Below are positions 33,913 through 42,289 of a stretch of 64,000 nucleotides of DNA, piece after piece (the stretch's first letter is position 1; every line of letters begins with the position of its first letter). The DNA is taken from contig CAYURM010000002.1 of NCBI GenBank assembly GCA_964447155.1, forward strand, positions 1 to 64,000, read 5' to 3'. The translations under genes were made by a program, and so were the position numbers. This DNA is from SMBSF63 sp034003545 (lineage in GTDB: Bacteria; Chloroflexota; Anaerolineae; Anaerolineales; Anaerolineaceae). The notes under the pieces were generated by a model. That model was not told the origin of the DNA, did not search any database, and saw only the letters and a list, made by a program, of their open reading frames with translations.

Positions 33913-35898
33913 ATGAAACCCTATCGCGGAAAAATTCTGTGGGTGGACTTAACCCGTGGTGAATGCCGCGATGAGGTCATCCCTGACTCAATTTACGAAG
34001 ACTTCCTTTCCGGCCTGGGGCTGGCAGCGGCTGTTCTCTATCCGCGCATCCCGGCTGGAGCCGACCCGCTGGGGCCGGAGAATGTACTCGGCTTTGTCTC
34101 CGGCCTGCTCACCGGCAGCGGCAGCCTGTTCACCGGCCGCTGGATGGCCGTCGGGAAATCCCCCCTGACCGGCACCTGGGGGGATGCCAATTGCGGGGGT
34201 TATTTTTCGCCAGCGATCAAGCAATGCGGGTATGACGGCATCTTCTTCACAGGCATCAGTCCGCAGCCGGTGTACCTTGTGGTCGACTCATCCGGCGCAC
34301 GTTTGCAAGACGCTGCTGACCTGTGGGGCAAGGATGCCGTCGAAACCGAAGAAACCCTGCTGGCACAAACCACCAACGGCCACCGTCCGGCAGTGGCCTG
34401 CATCGGCCAGGCGGGGGAACAACAATCCCTGATCGCTGGCATCTGTCATGATTTCGGCAGATTGGCCGCCCGCTCGGGCCTGGGGGCGGTGATGGGCTCC
34501 AAGAAGCTGAAGGCAGTGGTACTGGCTGGCGTACGCCCCATCCTGAGCAATGACATGCCCAAAATGCAGCGCCTGAGTGACCGCTGCGCCCGCTTTTTCC
34601 GCAAGCCGCTCCCCGCTCCTCCGGCGAACACGCTGCCTGCTCTGGGCGGGCTGCTGCGCGATATCCCCTTTGCTTTTCCAATGGATGGTTTTATATCGAT
34701 GATTTTGTTCCAGAAATGGGGCACGATCGGCATGAACCAGACCTCGATTTCCTGGGGCGATTCGCCGATCAAAAACTGGATCGGCAGCCACAAAGATTTT
34801 ACAGCGAAGCAGTCCGCTCCGCTCAGTCCGGCCCGCATCGTGGAACGGGAAATCCGTAAATATCATTGTTACTCCTGCCCGCTGGGGTGCGGGGGAATCT
34901 GCGAATTTAAGGGTGGCGAGACCCACAAGCCGGAATATGAGACTGTGTCTGCCTTTGGCAGCCTGCTGCTGCACAACGACCTGGACACGATTTTCAAGAT
35001 CAACGACAAACTGAACCGGGCCGGCATGGATACCATTTCGGCGGGCAGCGCAGCAGCCTTTGCCCTGGAATGTTTTCAGAATGGCGTTATCACCAGCGAA
35101 GACACGGATGGCATGCTGCTCACCTGGGGTAATTCAGAGGCGATTTTGTGGCTGGTGGACAAAATGATCCGGCGGGAAGGTATCGGCGATCTGCTGGCAG
35201 ACGGCGCGGCGCGGGCGGCCAGCCGCCTGGGTGGAGGCCATGTCGGCCAGAGCGCCATCCATGCGGGCGGGCAAGAGCTTGCCATGCATGATCCGCGCCT
35301 CGACCCCGGTTATGGCCTGCATGCCAGCGTGGAACCCACCCCCGGACGGCATACCACCGGCGCCCAAACCTATTATGAAATGTACCGTTTGTGGAAGCGA
35401 GTCCCGGGCTTACCGCGGCCCGCCCTGCTCTCCTCCAAAGCGAAGAAATTCCGCTCCGGCAAGGATGTGATTGCCTCCGCTGTGGCAACCAGCTGTTATA
35501 CCCAGTTGTTCAATGGCGCCGGGTTATGTATGTTTGGCGCCATGCTGGGGGCTGACCGCCTGCCGATTTTTGAATGGCTCAACGCGGCCACCGGCTGGCA
35601 GCGCACCCCGCAAGAATATATGGAAGTCGGACGCCGGATTCAAACTTTGCGGCAAATGTTCAATATCAAACAGGGGATTGATCCGCGCAGCCTGAAGGCG
35701 AGCCGACGGGCAATTGGCCTGCCCCCGCAAACGGAAGGCGGCAACCGCGGTCGTACCGTGGCGCTGAACGAAATGATGCGCGACTACTGGCGCGCCATCG
35801 GCTGGGACGAGAACACGGGCGTCCCGCTGGAGGAGACGATAGAAGCATTGGAACTGAAGAAATGGGGGGAAAATAAAGTTGGCCTACTGGATCACTGA
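33913..35898 (+). CDS. aor: Aldehyde:ferredoxin oxidoreductase (tungsten/molybdopterin)
   Basis: A 661-residue AOR-family protein, the usual length. It starts YRGKILWVDLTRGECRDE, has the pterin-binding GPENVLGF and TGTWGDANCGGYF regions, and the [4Fe-4S] cluster ligands C319, C322, C326 (YHCYSCPLGC) plus Cys539 in the LCMFG loop. Such enzymes oxidise aldehydes to acids with ferredoxin, using a tungsten bispterin. The next gene, a 4x[4Fe-4S] ferredoxin, overlaps its end and is a likely electron partner. It is typical of anaerobes. The exact aldehyde is unknown. Confidence 0.93.
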   Translation: MKPYRGKILWVDLTRGECRDEVIPDSIYEDFLSGLGLAAAVLYPRIPAGADPLGPENVLGFVSGLLTGSGSLFTGRWMAVGKSPLTGTWGDANCGGYFSPAIKQCGYDGIFFTGISPQPVYLVVDSSGARLQDAADLWGKDAVETEETLLAQTTNGHRPAVACIGQAGEQQSLIAGICHDFGRLAARSGLGAVMGSKKLKAVVLAGVRPILSNDMPKMQRLSDRCARFFRKPLPAPPANTLPALGGLLRDIPFAFPMDGFISMILFQKWGTIGMNQTSISWGDSPIKNWIGSHKDFTAKQSAPLSPARIVEREIRKYHCYSCPLGCGGICEFKGGETHKPEYETVSAFGSLLLHNDLDTIFKINDKLNRAGMDTISAGSAAAFALECFQNGVITSEDTDGMLLTWGNSEAILWLVDKMIRREGIGDLLADGAARAASRLGGGHVGQSAIHAGGQELAMHDPRLDPGYGLHASVEPTPGRHTTGAQTYYEMYRLWKRVPGLPRPALLSSKAKKFRSGKDVIASAVATSCYTQLFNGAGLCMFGAMLGADRLPIFEWLNAATGWQRTPQEYMEVGRRIQTLRQMFNIKQGIDPRSLKASRRAIGLPPQTEGGNRGRTVALNEMMRDYWRAIGWDENTGVPLEETIEALELKKWGENKVGLLDH

Positions 35899-36313
35899 AG
35901 CCTGCATTGGCTGCACCGCCTGCGTGCGCATCTGTCCGGTGCAGGCCATCACCGGGGAACGTAACCAGCAACATCACATCATCGCGGAGGTGTGCATTGA
36001 CTGCGGTGCATGCAGCCGGGTATGCCCGGTGGATGCCATTGAGGACAGCCAGCGCGCGCCCACTTTCCATATCAAGCGCTCCCTGTGGCCGAAGCCAGTG
36101 ATTGATCCGGCCCAATGCGTATGCTGCGGGGTGTGCATCCAGGCCTGTCCGGTTGGCTGCCTGGGCCTGGGAAATACGCTGAAAAATGATGGTCAGCTCA
36201 TCCCGGTCTTGCTGCTTCCTGAGCAATGCATCGCCTGCGCTCTATGCGAAATGGCCTGCCCGGTGAATGCGATTGAGATGAGGGAAGCGTTTCTGCCTTT
36301 TTCAGGAAGTTGA
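35879..36313 (+). CDS. 4x[4Fe-4S] polyferredoxin, partner of AOR
   Basis: A 144-residue ferredoxin. Four CxxCxxCxxxCP motifs are visible: C9-C12-C15-C19, CIDCGACSRVCP, CVCCGVCIQACP, and CIACALCEMACP. These should bind four [4Fe-4S] clusters. It starts at TTG 35879, overlapping the AOR stop by 20 bases, so translation is coupled and the two form an enzyme/electron-carrier pair. A proposed start further in would delete the first cluster. Similar polyferredoxins link tungsten oxidoreductases to the ferredoxin pool. Confidence 0.85.
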   Translation: MAYWITEACIGCTACVRICPVQAITGERNQQHHIIAEVCIDCGACSRVCPVDAIEDSQRAPTFHIKRSLWPKPVIDPAQCVCCGVCIQACPVGCLGLGNTLKNDGQLIPVLLLPEQCIACALCEMACPVNAIEMREAFLPFSGS

Positions 36314-36670
36314 TTGTCAAAACAAACCCGGCAAGCGCCAAACCAGCACCAATTCATCAATGATATAAGGCGTGATCTTTGTTTACGCGGTCAAAGACGT
36401 GAAGATCGCCTGAACAAACAAATTATGGCTGGCATGCAGCACCGCTGCCGGCCAAAGAGACCCAGATTGCAGCCGCAGCCAGGCAAAGACTGTGCTGATG
36501 CCCACAACAAGGATGGTAAACATCAACACAGCGTACCACCCGGGGAACGCCCGGAAGATTGTAATCCGCAAAAATGATCAGGGGCATATACCACAACGCC
36601 CATACAAAGCCGCTAGTGAAACAATTCCTGGAATAATCTTTGCTGCGCCTTCATGCCATTGCGGCGATCT
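36314..36670 (-). pseudogene. Decayed CPBP (Abi) intramembrane protease
   Basis: On the reverse strand SGFVWALWYMPLIIFADYN appears in one frame and then, after a frameshift, YAVLMFTILVVG and LRLQSGSLWPAAVLHASHNLFVQ in another, with a TAA followed by TKITPYIIDELVL in the same frame. These are typical CPBP family segments, whose glutamate/His residues form the metalloprotease site. The EExxxR motif is absent from the visible remains. The segment is therefore a pseudogene with at least one frameshift and one nonsense codon. It runs tail to tail with the ferredoxin gene. Confidence 0.7.
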
Positions 36671-36825
36671 CGTGGGACTGAGGTCAGCCTGTGAGCTGTC
36701 TCAATTTGTTCAGCGGCAAAGAACGCAAATCGAATCGGTCGACATTTTCTTCCAGATAAACAGGATAAGTAATAGACAGAAAACTGGAAAAGGACTCCGC
36801 AAAAGCTCCGACAAATTGACGGCGA

Positions 36826-37290
36826 TTAAGAACCGTCGATAAAGTGGGGAGTAAACCCCTGCATCAGGTCACGCTCGAAATTTTCGATCAAAAAATACGG
36901 GAACGCCCATTCACTTTCGGCGCCAGGGCAATCGAGGGCTACATTGCGAAGGGATTCAAGCAAATCCTCCACAATCCGCATCCGCTCAAAATCAGCATCA
37001 ACAATAACTTCGTCATGCAGTGTCACCTTCAAACGAAAAAGCAAACCGTCATTTTTCGTTTCAGCTGCCTGTGCCTGAAACAATGCGCCATAACCTTCTT
37101 CACCCCAGAAGAATTCATGGGGAAGGGTATTGGCAGCAATCGCCCTTATGAACTTCAACAAATCCTGAAAAGGGGGAAAAACACTGGTAGCAGACAAGGC
37201 GTGCCGCTGCCCACTGGCGACCAAACAGCAATCCATCCAGCCATCGCTGGCACTGAATGATTCCATTTCCAGAGAAAATTGATTTTCCAT
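36826..37290 (-). CDS. Hypothetical protein
   Basis: A 154-residue soluble protein without a signal peptide or membrane segment. I recognise no domain. It has a mixed alpha/beta look, with SATSVFPPFQDLLKFIRAI and LFRLKVTLHDEVIVDADFER as the best-ordered stretches, and an acidic C-terminal region. The ATG at 37290 follows a weak GGAATAAG. It lies beside the S9 peptidase on the same strand, with a 70-base gap, so a shared transcript is possible. Confidence 0.6.
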   Translation of the reverse strand: MENQFSLEMESFSASDGWMDCCLVASGQRHALSATSVFPPFQDLLKFIRAIAANTLPHEFFWGEEGYGALFQAQAAETKNDGLLFRLKVTLHDEVIVDADFERMRIVEDLLESLRNVALDCPGAESEWAFPYFLIENFERDLMQGFTPHFIDGS

Positions 37291-37361
37291 CATCTTATTC
37301 CAAATTTTGTGCGCAGTTGTGTTAACAAAGAAGAAACCAGCCAATGGCGGCTGCAACGACA

Positions 37362-39254
37362 TTACGGTGCGAACAGCACCTGCTCCTGCAAAAACCGCTC
37401 CGTCTGGCGCAGGTAATCGGCGATGGTCTCCTCCTGGCGAAAGCCGTGACCCTCGCCTTCGTATAGCTGGAAGAGGTGCGGCACGCCGTTGGCCTGCAAA
37501 ATGCGGGCGATCTCCTCGGACTGGGCCGGCGGGACGGCGTTGTCCTGGCTGCCGTGGAACAGGGCCAGCGGGTCGCGGATGCGCTCGGCATGGAACAGGG
37601 CCGACCAGCCGTAGTATTTGTCACGCGCTTCGGGCAGCACGCCGATCAGGCGGTCGTTATAATGCAGCTCGAATTTATGCGTCTCCATCGCCAGGGTGAA
37701 CAGATTGCCGATCCCGTACAGGCAGATGCCCGCGCGGTACTGACCGGGATAACGCACCAGTGAATTGAGCACGGTGTAGCCCCCGGCGCTGCTGCCGCGG
37801 ATGACCAGTTGGCTGGCTTCGGCCAAATCCAGGTCGACCAGGGCCTGCGCGCCATCGGCGGCGTCCTCCACGTCAAAGTCTCCCCAGCGGCCATCCAGCA
37901 TCGTTTGATAGCGGCGCCCATAGCTGGTGCTGCCGCGGTAATTCACATCCAGCCAGCCATAGCCGCGGCTGGTGAAATAGGTGCGCTCGCCATCATAGGA
38001 GAGAGACGCCTGTGAGGTCGGTCCGCCGTGGATATTGATGATCGCCGGAGGCAGACCTGTGCCGGTATAGCGGGCATTGACGGGCGGGTAATAATTGCCA
38101 TACACCGCGGTGCCATCTTCTGCGTTCCACTGCACCGGCTGAGGGGTGGAGATCATCTCCAGCGGGAGCATCTCCGGCTGGCTGTAAGCTGCCGTGTGCA
38201 GACCGTCCTCGTCCCAGCGCACAATGCGGCTGGGAATATCCGGGGCAGCAGCGATGAAAGCCACCTCATTGCGTATAGGTGAAACGCTGAGCTGATCCAG
38301 AAAAGTGTAGGGACCGGTATCGATTTGTGTTGAGCGCCCGCCAGACAGTTCCCCCTGCCACAAAGTGAACAGCGATTCCTGGCTGCGAAGATAATAAATG
38401 CGGTTGCTGGTGAAGTGCCAGCCATAGAAACGCCGTCCCTGGATCCAGGCAGGTTCCGAGAGCATGAAGCCGTCCCCCTGTACGAGGACATGCTCATCCC
38501 CGCTTTGCAGGTCGAGCAGCACCAGGTCTTCCCACTCCGCCGTGCCGCGGATAAAACTCAGCCAACGCCCATCGGGCGAAAATTCAGGCTGCATGACCGG
38601 AGTATTGGCATCTCCGGCGATGATCCGTTCTTCGGAGACTGCTCCGGTCTGGCTGTCAAAGCGCGCCAGTTTGAGACGTGCACCATGCCAGGCCATGTTG
38701 GGATGATCCCATTCCACCCAGGCCAGGTACGTGCTTTGCGGATGCCAGACCGGCTGCATGTAAAAGTCCGCTCCCTGGGCCAGCTTGTGCGGCCAGGCCT
38801 GCCCATCGGCATCCACCAGGCCCAGACAATCCATCTGCCCATCGCTGAAGGCATACACTACCCAGCGCCCATCCGGCGAGAGCACCGGAGCAGCCACCCG
38901 GCCAAAGGGCGGGGTAATCGGCCGCGGCTGACTGGGAGTCAGGCTGCGGCGGTAGATGCGGCCGTCCCGGGCGGCAAACAGCAGCACGCCATCCCGTACA
39001 GAAAAACTGCCGCCACCAAACATCAGCCCGCCGCCGGCTGATTGCAGCAGGTTCAGCTCCCGGCGGGCATCGCCTGCCGTCTGCGCCACCACGGTTCCCT
39101 GACCGGCGCGCGCTTCCAGCCACAGCAGGGTCTTGCCGTCCGAATCCCACTGCGGTTCGCCGATGCGGATGCGGCGGCTGAGCATCTGCGGGGATACCGG
39201 ACTGGGCCACAAACCATAGGGCCGGATCTGCTTTTTGTTTTCCTGGTTTTTCAT
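37362..39254 (-). CDS. S9-family prolyl oligopeptidase-like serine peptidase
   Basis: A 630-residue protein. The first ~380 residues are a seven-blade-type beta-propeller (repeated SPDGRW/FSPDGRWL strands), and the C-terminal alpha/beta hydrolase has the oxyanion HGGP, nucleophile GSSAGG, the acid in GSQDNAVPPAQ and the catalytic His in GEGHGF. Such enzymes cleave short peptides after Pro or other residues. There is no clear signal peptide, so it is likely cytoplasmic. AAAGG eight bases before the ATG at 39254 supports that start over an upstream one at 39314. Confidence 0.9.
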   Translation of the reverse strand: MKNQENKKQIRPYGLWPSPVSPQMLSRRIRIGEPQWDSDGKTLLWLEARAGQGTVVAQTAGDARRELNLLQSAGGGLMFGGGSFSVRDGVLLFAARDGRIYRRSLTPSQPRPITPPFGRVAAPVLSPDGRWVVYAFSDGQMDCLGLVDADGQAWPHKLAQGADFYMQPVWHPQSTYLAWVEWDHPNMAWHGARLKLARFDSQTGAVSEERIIAGDANTPVMQPEFSPDGRWLSFIRGTAEWEDLVLLDLQSGDEHVLVQGDGFMLSEPAWIQGRRFYGWHFTSNRIYYLRSQESLFTLWQGELSGGRSTQIDTGPYTFLDQLSVSPIRNEVAFIAAAPDIPSRIVRWDEDGLHTAAYSQPEMLPLEMISTPQPVQWNAEDGTAVYGNYYPPVNARYTGTGLPPAIINIHGGPTSQASLSYDGERTYFTSRGYGWLDVNYRGSTSYGRRYQTMLDGRWGDFDVEDAADGAQALVDLDLAEASQLVIRGSSAGGYTVLNSLVRYPGQYRAGICLYGIGNLFTLAMETHKFELHYNDRLIGVLPEARDKYYGWSALFHAERIRDPLALFHGSQDNAVPPAQSEEIARILQANGVPHLFQLYEGEGHGFRQEETIADYLRQTERFLQEQVLFAP

Positions 39255-39355
39255 CTCGTCTGCCTTTCTGTTCGTCTGCCACGGGGTAAAAAAATGGATT
39301 TGCACCGGACGCAATGCCAGGGCAAATCCACAGATTCACAATGCTGTCAGGAACG

Positions 39356-39862
39356 CTATTTTTTGTTCTTTTTTTTCGAAGACTCTGGATACCACAAGTC
39401 CATCAAGCTGCCTTCTACTTCTTTTCCCAATTCTTTCCATTTCTTGACGGGCACATCAACGAAGGCGATTGCGCCAGTGGAGAGGGTTTCTACCCGCCCG
39501 CTGATCTGCTGCAGGAGACTCTCCAGTCCGGGGTTATGCCCGACCACCATCACCCTTTTCAACTCGTCGGGCACTTGCTGTAAAACATCAATATACGCCT
39601 GTGGCTCTGCCAGATACAACGAGTCGAAATATTGAATATCCCCATCATAGCCGCTTGCTTTCGCCACCGCTTTGGCCGTCTGGCGGGCGCGCTTGGCAGA
39701 AGAAGAAAAGATCAATTCCGGTACTTTCTTTTTCTTCGCCAACACTTCCCCCATATACGGCGCATCTTTCTTGCCGCGTTTGTTCAACGGGCGATCAATA
39801 TCTTGTAAATCTTCATGTTTCCAGCTCGATTTCGCATGCCGCATCAACAAAACTGTTTTCAT
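39356..39862 (-). CDS. Histidine phosphatase, SixA-like
   Basis: A 168-residue protein of the phosphoglycerate-mutase/acid-phosphatase superfamily. It starts with RHAKSSW, the catalytic RH motif with the phospho-acceptor His, and has the second His in VVGHNPGLE. SixA dephosphorylates phosphohistidine on a histidine kinase; this may act on a kinase phosphorelay or a small molecule. The C-terminus is Lys-rich. AAGGATC lies upstream of the ATG. Confidence 0.85.
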   Translation of the reverse strand: MKTVLLMRHAKSSWKHEDLQDIDRPLNKRGKKDAPYMGEVLAKKKKVPELIFSSSAKRARQTAKAVAKASGYDGDIQYFDSLYLAEPQAYIDVLQQVPDELKRVMVVGHNPGLESLLQQISGRVETLSTGAIAFVDVPVKKWKELGKEVEGSLMDLWYPESSKKKNKK

Positions 39863-39960
39863 AGTTTCTGATCCTTAAAACATCAAATTCAGGACACGCA
39901 AACACCCCATTTCAGACCTTTGTAGAGTATATCACGAGATAATAAAAATTTGCATCTGCT

Positions 39961-41025
39961 CTACTGTGCGTTCATCTGCTCAAAATGATTGGTCAGGGTA
40001 TAGGTGATGTAATTCTCCCATAACGCCATCATTTTGGCCTGCGGATAATCATGACTGCCAAAGGTCTGGAAAACAACCGTGCCGTCCATACAGGTTGCCA
40101 GCACACCATAATTGGATTTGTCATGCATATACAACCCGCCCACCAGTTCAGCATCGCCGCTGGAACCCAGACGAATGAGATCACCCACATCGGCGTTCAC
40201 CCAGAAAACCGTAGGATAACTCAACGGCTCGGCATAATTGGGCGTGCTGAGCAGGGGATGGCCGGAATCCAGCCAGTAAATCGAATAATCATACGGATCA
40301 TACGTATTCCCGCGCGTCCAATCCTTTTGATACTCAATCCCGCATTGATAGAGAAGGGGAGCAATGCGCCCGTTAGCGGTTGAATCCAGATACCACACCT
40401 CGGCCACCAGGGCTGAATCGCGGTTGTTGATCCGCTCCGCAAGCACATCCCAAAATTCACCGCGCACACCGGCGCGCGATTCGGCGGCCACAATGATCAA
40501 ATCCCATGGCTGGGGCGAATTGAGCTGTTCCATGAAATTGCCGACGGCATCGCCCACAAAAACGATCTTGCCGCCGCGGAAGCCCATGCGGTTGACCGTG
40601 TCGCGCACATAGGTGGGCTGACCCAGCCCCTGCATGTCCTCAAAAACAAGAATATTGGCGGCCTTGACCTGCGCGGAAACATCCTGCACGGGTGGCGGTT
40701 CCGCGGTAGGTGCTTCTGCCGGTGCGGCGGGAACAGCCGGTACGGCCACGGTATAAGTGGGGTAGGGCGTATAGGTAGGCTGCTCGACCGGCTGCGCCGG
40801 TTGGGCAGGTTCGGCTGGCTGTACCGGTGGTGGCTGGGCAGCTTCAGCGTCCATAGCAGCCTGCTGTTCAGCCAACATGGTGGCTTGAATCCCCAGGGCG
40901 ACCTGGGTTTGCTGGAGGTTCGTATCCGCAGGAGCTTCGCCGTCGGGCAGGTTGCAGCTCGCTAAAACCAGCAAAACGGCCACCCCCACCAGGATCCCCT
41001 TGACTGTCTGGTTTCTCCGCTTCAT
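39961..41025 (-). CDS. Lipoprotein with a ThuA/DUF4350-like domain
   Basis: A 354-residue lipoprotein. The start at 41025 follows AAGGAGG with a five-base spacer; the signal peptide ends in LASC. A Pro/Ala-rich linker is followed by a domain with strands ILVFED, KIVFVGD, DLIIVAAES and VFWVNADVGD, reminiscent of ThuA or glutamine-amidotransferase-like folds. The catalytic Cys of class I GATases is not clear, so it may be a non-enzymatic or divergent member. Function unknown. Monocistronic. Confidence 0.7.
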   Translation of the reverse strand: MKRRNQTVKGILVGVAVLLVLASCNLPDGEAPADTNLQQTQVALGIQATMLAEQQAAMDAEAAQPPPVQPAEPAQPAQPVEQPTYTPYPTYTVAVPAVPAAPAEAPTAEPPPVQDVSAQVKAANILVFEDMQGLGQPTYVRDTVNRMGFRGGKIVFVGDAVGNFMEQLNSPQPWDLIIVAAESRAGVRGEFWDVLAERINNRDSALVAEVWYLDSTANGRIAPLLYQCGIEYQKDWTRGNTYDPYDYSIYWLDSGHPLLSTPNYAEPLSYPTVFWVNADVGDLIRLGSSGDAELVGGLYMHDKSNYGVLATCMDGTVVFQTFGSHDYPQAKMMALWENYITYTLTNHFEQMNAQ

Positions 41026-41143
41026 TTTCTCCTCCTTATAACGATTAATTTCTGATGAGAGACTCTCTGCTATCATTATACATATTGGGCGCGCAGATGC
41101 AACAAAAATTTCAAAAACCCGTTATTGAATTTATTATCCGTTG

Positions 41144-41149
41144 TATAAT
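41144..41149 (+). promoter_or_regulatory. TATAAT box directly before a phosphatase ATG
   Basis: TATAAT is followed six bases later by the ATG at 41156. A -35 match (TTGAAT at 41125) would have a 13-base spacing, so it is weak. It is another leaderless candidate. Confidence 0.45.
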
Positions 41150-41155
41150 GACCCC

Positions 41156-41866
41156 ATGAACCTGATCTATCTTCTGCGCCACGGCGAAAATGTCGCCAAC
41201 CTGACCAAAGAATTTTCCTGCCGCAAGATTGACTATTCGCTGACGCCGCGCGGCATCCTGCAAGCACAGCAAAGCGCCGCATACTTCCAAACGCAGTCCA
41301 TTGATGCCATCTATGCTTCGCCCCTCAAACGTGCTGTTGAAACCGCCGCCATCATCGCAGATGCCCTCAGCCTGTCCGTTACGACGCTGGAAGGGCTGCG
41401 CGAGATTGGTTTTGGGACCCTGGAAAATGCCCCTGACCTGACAGCCGCCTGGAATTTTCACAACAACATCCTGCAAGCCTGGTTTGAGGGTGACCCGGAG
41501 GCACGCTTTCCGCAAGGCGAAAACCAGCACGACCTGATTCAGCGGATGCGCAGCGCCTTGCACCAGGCAGTGGATGGCCGTGATGGACAGCGCATTCTGG
41601 TCGTCGGCCACGGCGGCATTTTCCGCAGTACGATTGAAGCACTTTGCCCAACTTCTGACATGAGCATGGTGCGCGGCATTCCCACCCAGAACTGTTCCTT
41701 TTCCCGTCTGGATGTGACGGCGGTGAACGGCAACCTGCACGCAGACCTGCTCAGTTGGGGCGAACACCAGCACCTGTCCGGCGAAGCTGCCCGGTTTGCC
41801 AGCGGGACGCCCTCTGATGAAGAGCTTGAAATCCTGAACGCGCAGCGCAATAAACCTTCCCAATAA
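41156..41866 (+). CDS. Histidine phosphatase family protein (phosphoglycerate-mutase-like)
   Basis: A 236-residue protein. RHGENVANLTKE carries the catalytic Arg-His, and the second His is in VVGHGGIFR. This looks like a cofactor-dependent phosphatase of the alpha-ribazole/PGM group. It is convergent with PepC and separated from it by a 420-base gap with no convincing gene, only degenerate repeat-like sequence (an aaccttgaaaaggg element also appears near 24970). Confidence 0.85.
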   Translation: MNLIYLLRHGENVANLTKEFSCRKIDYSLTPRGILQAQQSAAYFQTQSIDAIYASPLKRAVETAAIIADALSLSVTTLEGLREIGFGTLENAPDLTAAWNFHNNILQAWFEGDPEARFPQGENQHDLIQRMRSALHQAVDGRDGQRILVVGHGGIFRSTIEALCPTSDMSMVRGIPTQNCSFSRLDVTAVNGNLHADLLSWGEHQHLSGEAARFASGTPSDEELEILNAQRNKPSQ

Positions 41867-42221
41867 TCTTACAGGATGCGTTCGCACGCCTACGACGAAC
41901 GCACCAGAGATCAATCCGCGGTTTGAAGAATTCCTTGATTGGAACTTGACGATTGGCGCGTTGCCGCACTTGCGGTTAACGCACCCTGCCGTAGTTTATT
42001 GCAGGGCAGGTTAGCTGCCCATGCGCATCAAACCAAGCGTTGGTAATCAACAAAAACGTCAAAGCCGTCCCTTACCCTACGGGCACGATGTGGAAAGGTC
42101 GGATTTCCAAGTAGTTTGACGCCAAATCTTGCCAGGCAAGCCATGAATCAGTCAGCAAGGCTTCCCTTTTCAAGGTTAATGCGAGACAACCTTACCCTGC
42201 GGGGTGTTTACCGTAATGATT

Positions 42222-42262
42222 CAAAAGGCGGCGTCACCAAAAATGTCTGGTGACGCCGCCGT
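42222..42262 (-). terminator. Terminator of pepC
   Basis: GGCGGCGTCACCA and TGGTGACGCCGCC form a perfect 13-bp stem followed by TTTT on the reverse strand. Confidence 0.9.
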
Positions 42263-42289
42263 ATTCTTTTCTGCAATCCCCAAAAGGGA

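Noticed and set aside
41111..41914. A 267-codon reverse frame
   Set aside because: It is antisense to the histidine phosphatase and is its shadow.
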